A stretch of 64,000 bases of DNA, taken from Thiobacillus sp. GTDB lineage: Bacteria; Pseudomonadota; Gammaproteobacteria; Burkholderiales; Thiobacillaceae. The notes beneath the pieces were generated by a model. That model saw only the letters and a list, made by a program, of their open reading frames with translations. It had not been told where the DNA came from and did not search any database. Position numbers and translations under genes: made by a program. The DNA lies in assembly GCA_019459055.1 (NCBI GenBank), contig JAIBEI010000031.1, positions 1 through 64,000 on the forward strand. Reading direction: 5' to 3'. Of this stretch, positions 58,765 to 64,000 are shown one piece after another. The number at the start of each line of letters is the position of its first letter. Position 1 is the stretch's first letter.

Positions 58765-61545
58765 ATGAATCGACGCAACGCCCAGCTGATCACGCTCCTG
58801 GTATTGGCCTTGTCCGCCCCGCTTGGCGGCTGTGACGCTACCGGTAAACTCACCGAACAGGAGCACATCCAGCGCGCCAAGGACTTCGAGGACAAGGGCA
58901 ACCTCAAGGGCAGCATCATCGAGCTCAAGAACGCTATCCTGAAGAACCCGGACAGCCCGCAGGCCCGGCTATTGCTCGGGCAGGTCTATCTCAAGGCCGG
59001 CATGGGCGCCGAAGCCGAAAAGGAACTGAGTCAGGCCGTCAAGCTGGGCGTCAACCTTGAGTCGATCAAGCCCCAGCTTGGCGAGGCGCTGATGCTTATG
59101 GGGGAATACCAACGGGTTCTTGATGAAATCCACCCCGCCGACCAAACGTCCAAGACCAGCCTGGCACGGATTTACCAGATACGAGCCGACGCCCTGCTCA
59201 AAAAAGGCCAGTCGAAAGACGCCTGCAACCTGTTCCAGCAGTCTTTCAACGTCGATACGACCAACCCGCCCACTTACTGGGGTTTGGCCCAGTGTGCAGT
59301 CGCTGAAGGGGACATGGAAAAAGCCAGGACATGGCTTGATGATGCCCTCAAGATAAAAACAAGCCAAGCCAAAACCTGGATCTTTATTGGGGACTGGGAA
59401 CGGCTCAACAAAAATCTGGAAGGCGCTTTGGCTGCCTACTCGAATGCCTTGAAAGGCGATCCGAACAATAAGGAGGCTCTGCAAAGTCGCGCCACCCTCA
59501 ACATGGCGCTCGGGCAACTCGACACAGCCCAGGCGGATGTCGAAAAAATCAACAAACTCGCGCCCAAATCGCTTGCTTCCTACTACCTGCAGGCCCTGCT
59601 CAATTTTGAGCGAAAGAAATACCCGGAGACACGTGACAGCCTGCAGGAAGTATTCAAGCTCACCTCTGACTACATGCCCAGCATCCTGCTTGCGGGCGCA
59701 ACAGACTATGTGCTGGGCTCCTATCAGCAGGCCGAGGCCCATCTCGTCCGTTATCTGTCGCGTTATCCGGGCGATCGCTACGGGCGCGGGATGCTTGCCG
59801 CAACCCAGATCAAACTGAAGCAGCCTGACAAGGCGCTTGATACGCTTGCACCGCTTCTCGCCAACGACCCCCAGGATGGCAGGGCGCTGGTTCTGGTAGC
59901 GGAAGCCTATCGCGCCAAGCGCGATCCCTCCAAAGCCGGTGAATATCTGGCCAAGGCCGCTCAAGTGGACCCCAAGAATGCTGCGATTCAGACCGAGTTG
60001 GGCTTCAGCCACCTGGCCGCCGGTGACAGCCAACTGGCCATCGCAGAACTGGGCAAGGCGGCGGCACTCGATCCAGACCAGCATCGGGCGGATATCTTGC
60101 TGGTGATGGCACACCTTGATCGCAAGGAATATGACAAGGCACTGGCTGCGATTGACGCACTGGAGAAAAAGCTCAAGAACAGCGCAGTAACCCACGCCAT
60201 GCGTGGCAACGCTTTGATTGGAAAAGGCGACGTTGCGCGCGCCCGCAAAAGTTTTGAGCAGGCGCTCGTCCTCGACCCGACCTTTTTCCCAGCGACGTCC
60301 AGCCTTGCGCAACTCGACATTCGTGACAAAAAATCGGACGACGCACAAAAGCGGTTTGAACGGATCCTGGAAAAGGACAAGAACAACCTACAGGCAATGA
60401 TAGCCCTGGCCGAATTGGCCGCGACGAGCAAGCAGGACGCGAGCATGGTCAATTGGCTGGAAAGGGCAGCGAAAGCGCACCCTGGCGCAATTCCGCCGCG
60501 TGCAATTCTGGCGCGACATTTCCTGGTCAGGAAACAACCCCAGAAGGCGCTGGCGCTTGCCAATGAAGCTGTCAGCGCCAACCCCGGCAACCCGGCTGCG
60601 CTCGACCTGCTGGGGTCTGTCCAACTGGCGACGAATGACCACACCAGCGCCATCAGCACCTTTACTAAACTGGCGCAGCACTCCGCGCAGTCGCCGGATG
60701 CCCATCTGCGGCTTGCGCAAGCCCAGATTGCTGGCAACAAGTTGGCTGACGCCCGCTCCAGCCTGCGAAAAGCCCTGAAGCTTCAGCCCGATCACGAGCC
60801 CAGTCTGGATGCCCTGATCCGGCTTGAAATGAAGGAAAACAAGTCTGCACAAGCCCTGCAGATCGCGCGCCAGATTCAAGCAGACCGGCCTCAATCCCCA
60901 CTCGGTTTCGGGTATGAAGGCGATATTCAGCTGGGCCAGAAACGGCCCGACTTGGCAATCAAGGCCTATGAGCAGGCGCTGGCCAAAGGCGCAGGGTCGT
61001 CCACCCTAATCAAATCCCACCGTTCCCATGTGCTGACAGGCAATCCGGGCGCGGCGCAACTGCTTGTGAACTGGCTGGCGCAACACCCCAATGACAATGT
61101 GGTGCGCTTCTACGCAGCGGAACACTATGCCTCCATCGGACGCCACCAGGACGCCATCGCCGCCTACCAGACGCTGCTCACCCAAGCACCCGACTCCGCA
61201 ATCGCGCTGAATAACCTGGCAAACAGTTATCAACAGGCAGGGGACAAGCGCGCGCTCGCTACAGCAGAACAGGCGTACAAGCTGGATCCCGACCACCCTG
61301 CCATTCTCGACACCCTGGGCTGGATACTGGTTGAAACAGGGCAAGCCGGACGCGGGCTGGAATTGATCGAAAAGGCGCTGGCCAAGGCGCCTGGCAACCC
61401 CGATATACGCTATCACCGCATCATGGCTTTGTTGGCACACAAGGGCGACAAGGCCCGCGCGCGCAGGGAACTCGAGTTGTTGCTCAAGGACACCCCCGCA
61501 TTTTCACAAGCCGAGGCCGCCAAAGCACAGCTCAGAAAACTGTAA
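58765..61545 (+). CDS. Second PrsT-like TPR lipoprotein
   Basis: The 926-residue protein has a lipoprotein signal (MNRRNAQLITLLVLALSAPLGGC) and tetratricopeptide repeats along its length (e.g. GSIIELKNAILKNPDSPQAR near 50, SFEQALVLDPTFFPATSSLA near 500, IALNNLANSYQQAGDKRALA near 815). It aligns with PrsT throughout, including the C-terminal HPAILDTLGWILVETGQAGR, so it is a paralogue, probably by duplication. The ATG at 58765 is preferred over 58753 because TGGAG then sits at six bases. No sigma-54 promoter is seen upstream. Confidence 0.85.
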   Translation: MNRRNAQLITLLVLALSAPLGGCDATGKLTEQEHIQRAKDFEDKGNLKGSIIELKNAILKNPDSPQARLLLGQVYLKAGMGAEAEKELSQAVKLGVNLESIKPQLGEALMLMGEYQRVLDEIHPADQTSKTSLARIYQIRADALLKKGQSKDACNLFQQSFNVDTTNPPTYWGLAQCAVAEGDMEKARTWLDDALKIKTSQAKTWIFIGDWERLNKNLEGALAAYSNALKGDPNNKEALQSRATLNMALGQLDTAQADVEKINKLAPKSLASYYLQALLNFERKKYPETRDSLQEVFKLTSDYMPSILLAGATDYVLGSYQQAEAHLVRYLSRYPGDRYGRGMLAATQIKLKQPDKALDTLAPLLANDPQDGRALVLVAEAYRAKRDPSKAGEYLAKAAQVDPKNAAIQTELGFSHLAAGDSQLAIAELGKAAALDPDQHRADILLVMAHLDRKEYDKALAAIDALEKKLKNSAVTHAMRGNALIGKGDVARARKSFEQALVLDPTFFPATSSLAQLDIRDKKSDDAQKRFERILEKDKNNLQAMIALAELAATSKQDASMVNWLERAAKAHPGAIPPRAILARHFLVRKQPQKALALANEAVSANPGNPAALDLLGSVQLATNDHTSAISTFTKLAQHSAQSPDAHLRLAQAQIAGNKLADARSSLRKALKLQPDHEPSLDALIRLEMKENKSAQALQIARQIQADRPQSPLGFGYEGDIQLGQKRPDLAIKAYEQALAKGAGSSTLIKSHRSHVLTGNPGAAQLLVNWLAQHPNDNVVRFYAAEHYASIGRHQDAIAAYQTLLTQAPDSAIALNNLANSYQQAGDKRALATAEQAYKLDPDHPAILDTLGWILVETGQAGRGLELIEKALAKAPGNPDIRYHRIMALLAHKGDKARARRELELLLKDTPAFSQAEAAKAQLRKL

Positions 61546-61987
61546 GCACAAAAACCCGAGGCGCAGACAGGCCATACACCGAGGAGTGCATACGGTCGCC
61601 GCCAAGGAGTAGCGAGTGACGCTGCCTCCCGGCTGAGGAAATCGGCGGTCTTCATGTTCTGGCCGGCTCCCTCCCGCAACCGCCCAACCCGCGTCAGGTT
61701 CGGTGGTCCAACCTTGCCCCCGGTCGGCAGCCCGGCATCCCACCGCACCGGTTACTGAGCTGAGGGCAGCGTGGTCGGCGCCGAACGTTGATCCCTGTTG
61801 GGCTAGATACCCGGCAGGCTTTGCCAACCGGGTGAAGGTCGTGCATTTTCTGAGCGGCTTTCTGCAGGCGGTGCCGTTGGAGGCACGGGTTGCGCGTGGC
61901 GCAAAAACAAAGCCCCCAACAAGTGGGGGCTTTGCGATCGATCAGAGCCAACCCTTGGGGTGGCTTTTCGGCTTCGGCGGCTAAGCC
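61546..61987. other. 442-bp gap, structured, no gene recognised
   Basis: No convincing gene is seen. The sequence is GC-rich with several complementary stretches, e.g. ACCCGG...CCGGGT enclosing GGC-TTT-GCC (61809-61833). It ends in the terminator of the convergent PEP-CTERM gene. Riboswitch and housekeeping RNA consensus features were looked for by eye without a match. Confidence 0.4.
61905..61936 (-). terminator. Terminator of the second PEP-CTERM gene
   Basis: On the minus strand an 11-bp stem (CAAAGCCCCCA/TGGGGGCTTTG, 61910-61920 with 61926-61936) with a 5-nt loop is followed by GTTTTTGC. Confidence 0.85.
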
Positions 61988-62782
61988 TTATGCGCTCTTG
62001 CGACGGCGAAAGCTCATGCCGAGTCCGGCGAGACCAATCCCGAGCAGAGCAAGGGAGCCGGGCTCAGGAACGGCGGCGCTATCGCCCTGAATATCGTTCG
62101 AGCCAAACAAGTTATAAGCCACTTGATTGTCCGATACGAGCGGACCGCCCGGAATCAGCTGGAACGAAGAGGTAAACTGGAAATCGGCAAAGCTGTCGGC
62201 CACACCGTCACCGTCCGTATCAATTGGCAATGTATTGGTGTCGAAGTACGCCGCCGCCAGCCCCCCCGTCACGTCGAGGAAGCCACGCCCATCGCCTGCA
62301 ACACCAGTTGAAGCCGGCACGGGATCCGAGAACAAGGTCCCAAACAGACCCGTAGCGGTGTCATAGTGCAAGGTGCCTTCCAGTTGCAGGAACAGGTTGC
62401 CATCCGTAGCAGTCGATTGCAAGTTGCCATTGTAGTTCGGGGTCGGGTCCGCATACACGTCGATAAACCCGCCGGAGAATACCAGTGTATTGGTGGCAAC
62501 ATCTATAGAGGTGATCGTGTACCCGCCGAAAACGTAAGTCACCTCACAGCCTGACGCGCAAAAGGTTGCCTGGTCTGTATTGTTGATCGTAACAATCTTG
62601 GCATAACCGTCCAGCGTATCGCCGACGGCAGCCGCCCCCAGCTCAATCATCGTGTCCGTGGCGGAAAAATCAAAAATGCTATTCTCATCCCAGGTCACAC
62701 CACCCGCAGAGATCGCCGAAGCACTCCCCGATGCCGCTGCCAAGGCAACGCCCAATACCAAAGACTTCATTGCTGTTTTCAT
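61988..62782 (-). CDS. PEP-CTERM sorting-domain protein
   Basis: The 264-residue protein has a signal peptide (MKSLVLGVALAAASGSASA) and ends in VPEPGSLALLGIGLAGLGMS followed by FRRRKSA, a standard exosortase sorting signal. The mature domain is low in lysine and beta-rich, with GVTWDENSIFDFSATDTMIE and a pair of cysteines (FCASGCEV). It resembles other secreted PEP-CTERM proteins with no named domain. The ATG at 62782 has TAGGAGT at about six bases. Upstream is an exact -24/-12 promoter with two enhancer-like elements. Confidence 0.88.
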   Translation of the reverse strand: MKTAMKSLVLGVALAAASGSASAISAGGVTWDENSIFDFSATDTMIELGAAAVGDTLDGYAKIVTINNTDQATFCASGCEVTYVFGGYTITSIDVATNTLVFSGGFIDVYADPTPNYNGNLQSTATDGNLFLQLEGTLHYDTATGLFGTLFSDPVPASTGVAGDGRGFLDVTGGLAAAYFDTNTLPIDTDGDGVADSFADFQFTSSFQLIPGGPLVSDNQVAYNLFGSNDIQGDSAAVPEPGSLALLGIGLAGLGMSFRRRKSA

Positions 62783-62866
62783 TTCGTACTCCTAATCCTG
62801 ATCTTTCAAAAATGAAACGCTGTTCTTGGCGTTTCCCGTTTTCTGAACTTCTGCGATCAATAACGA

Positions 62867-62881
62867 GCAACGCCCGTGCCA
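62867..62881 (-). promoter_or_regulatory. Sigma-54 promoter of the second PEP-CTERM gene
   Basis: The minus strand reads TGGCAC-GGGCG-TTGC, an exact match to TGGCAC-N5-TTGC, 84 bases before the ATG at 62782. Confidence 0.88.
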
Positions 62882-62965
62882 GGCGCAAATATTTTTCATA
62901 AGTAATTGTTTTTTATTGAAGTTATCTTCGCGTCACGTATGGCTGAGCTAGCCGACTCGGAAGAC

Positions 62966-62982
62966 TGTAAAAAATCCCGACA
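62966..62982 (-). promoter_or_regulatory. 17-bp PEP-CTERM enhancer element, proximal copy
   Basis: On the minus strand TGTCGGGATTTTTTACA, 84 bases upstream of the -24 box of the 61988-62782 gene, with the same orientation relative to the gene as the copies at 56.7-56.95 kb. Confidence 0.65.
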
Positions 62983-63248
62983 CGCACAGGCATGGCGATT
63001 GGCCCGGTTTTGGCAAGGCCGACCTTTCGCGTAAGGCCCGTCATGCCCCGATACCTCCGGTGCGTTCCCCCGGTGTCCTCCCGATCAGAAATTGAAGCCG
63101 GCTACGAGTTATTCGCGCCGCTCCTTTTCCCAAGGTCCCCGCATCAGCCAGCTCGGCGCAGATCGCGAAAGACATGACCCGAAGGAGGCAACTGCCCCGG
63201 TTGCACCAGAAACGCAGGCTTACGCCTCCAGCAACGGGAAGCGTGCAG

Positions 63249-63265
63249 TGTAAAGTTTTCCGACA
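63249..63265 (-). promoter_or_regulatory. 17-bp PEP-CTERM enhancer element, distal copy
   Basis: On the minus strand TGTCGGAAAACTTTACA; it lies 367 bases upstream of the -24 box, and could instead serve a gene outside the window. Confidence 0.55.
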
Positions 63266-63372
63266 AAGACAAAATCCTTCGTTGATGCGGTTTCTTAAGG
63301 AATGATGATGCGGCTCACGGGAACCAGAAATCTTTGAAGCCAGACCTCGTAGGCCCGGTTGATTGACTGTGC

Positions 63373-64000
63373 CTAAAGCCCCAGCTTATGTTTCGCGATG
63401 GCGATGGCCACCCGGTTGAGGGGATTGCGATTGCCCCCGGGGCGCCAACAACGATAATGGCGCCCCAGGTAGGCATCGTACTGGGTGGTGGTCGGCGCAC
63501 TGGCTACCCCGCCACGTCCGATCAGCAGTTTCATGGTGGCGGTGACCACCATGCCTGCAGCAAATTGGCATGCCATCCCAAGCGACGGCACACGGTGTTT
63601 CACGAAATCAACGATTTCCGGATAAGCCAGGTAATGCCGCTGCGGCAGGCGCGGCGACATGCCGACCATGAAACGCACGGCCATGGTGATGTCGTCGCAG
63701 CCTGCGAAGCCGAAGTAATCGTCGAACGTCATGCCGTCGGGCGTAAAGCAGATCAACGAGGCACCTGCGCCGAGGGGGGCCGAGCAGACGACTGGGATGC
63801 CGCGCTCGCGTGCCGCGCGGTAGAGCGCGGGTCGCAGACCGTTGGCAAAGAAGTCGATGGCGTCGATCAGCAGGTCGACGCCATCCAGATAGTCGGCCAG
63901 GTTATGTTCGTCGAGGCCGTTTGGAAAAACGCGCACCTTGGTTTCCGGGTTGACGTCAAGCGCAAAGCTACGCATGACCTCGACCTTGGACTGGCCGACC
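63373..64000 (-). CDS. ThiF/MoeB/HesA-family adenylyltransferase, partial
   Basis: The minus-strand frame is open to the window edge (VGQSKVEVMRSFALDVNPET), so only the C-terminal 208 residues are seen. It matches the E1-like ThiF family after the nucleotide-binding glycines: DVNPETKVRVFPNGLDEHNL, then LDGVDLLIDAIDFFANGLRP with the conserved DxxD-type stretch, and IPVVCSAPLGAGAS. Such enzymes adenylate the C-terminus of a ubiquitin-like carrier or a peptide. There is no ThiS/MoaD-like partner within the window. The catalytic cysteine and zinc-ligand pairs cannot be identified with confidence. An internal ATG exists at 63975 but is inside the fold. Confidence 0.8.
   Translation of the reverse strand, partial: VGQSKVEVMRSFALDVNPETKVRVFPNGLDEHNLADYLDGVDLLIDAIDFFANGLRPALYRAARERGIPVVCSAPLGAGASLICFTPDGMTFDDYFGFAGCDDITMAVRFMVGMSPRLPQRHYLAYPEIVDFVKHRVPSLGMACQFAAGMVVTATMKLLIGRGGVASAPTTTQYDAYLGRHYRCWRPGGNRNPLNRVAIAIAKHKLGL

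Larger units (their letters stand above)
62783..63372 (-). other. Regulatory gap upstream of the second PEP-CTERM gene
   Basis: No convincing gene in 590 bases. It holds a leader hairpin GAAACGC/GCGTTTC (62814-62835), a sigma-54 promoter (62867) and two 17-bp elements (62966, 63249). The T- and A-rich 62.88-62.93 kb segment is of markedly lower GC than the rest. Confidence 0.6.

Overview
The window is about 64 kb of GC-rich chromosome whose gene content and gene order point to a betaproteobacterium, most likely one near Thiobacillus and its relatives (Nitrosomonadales/Hydrogenophilales). This is inferred from the glnK-amtB, ubiE-ubiJ-ubiB, hda, pilMNOPQ and argH-algZ-algR arrangements, the XrtA/PEP-CTERM genes (EpsB-type transferase, prsK, prsR, prsT) and a lysine/alanine histone H1-like protein. 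No rRNA, tRNA, CRISPR array, prophage or complete insertion sequence was seen.

Layout. 1-7.1 kb: a partial thioredoxin-fold protein, xthA, a nitrogen module (TorF-type porin, glnK, amtB) with a readable sigma-54 promoter and two NtrC sites, then ubiK, comM and a VIT/CCC1-type transporter. 7.3-22.8 kb: rhodanese, metH, nudF, the algZ-algR pair divergent from argH, a MarR-type regulator, cyaY opposite lptM-lysA, the H1-like gene, a thioredoxin, hda, nadA and a DUF808 protein. 22.9-33.6 kb: a 1267-residue FAD/Fe-S oxidoreductase with a HIT protein, phoB-phoR behind a Pho box, the ubiquinone genes ubiE-ubiJ-ubiB and a sodium/solute symporter.

33.6-39.95 kb looks like an accessory block. It holds a lipoprotein with an in-frame G11 tract, a DHH phosphoesterase paired with an APS kinase fused to an ATP-sulfurylase domain that has lost its active-site residues, a decayed fragment, a beta-helix protein, and a 139-bp element with perfect 19-bp inverted ends lying against aroK, where aroB would normally follow. 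39.9-48.9 kb: aroK, pilQPONM and the divergent mrcA.

48.9-63 kb is an exosortase-type envelope/EPS region: a sugar transferase, prsK-prsR (two-component, sigma-54 enhancer binding), prsT, two PEP-CTERM proteins, a second PrsT-like lipoprotein and a third, internally deleted copy. Both PEP-CTERM genes have a -24/-12 promoter, and about 85 bp upstream of each lies a 17-bp element (TGTCG-N6-TTTACA) in the same orientation relative to the gene, with a second copy further out. This is the clearest unexplained regulatory system in the window and is best read as the PrsR enhancer. The window ends inside a ThiF-family gene. Several genes start with TTG overlapping the upstream stop codon (TTGA), so translational coupling appears common here.
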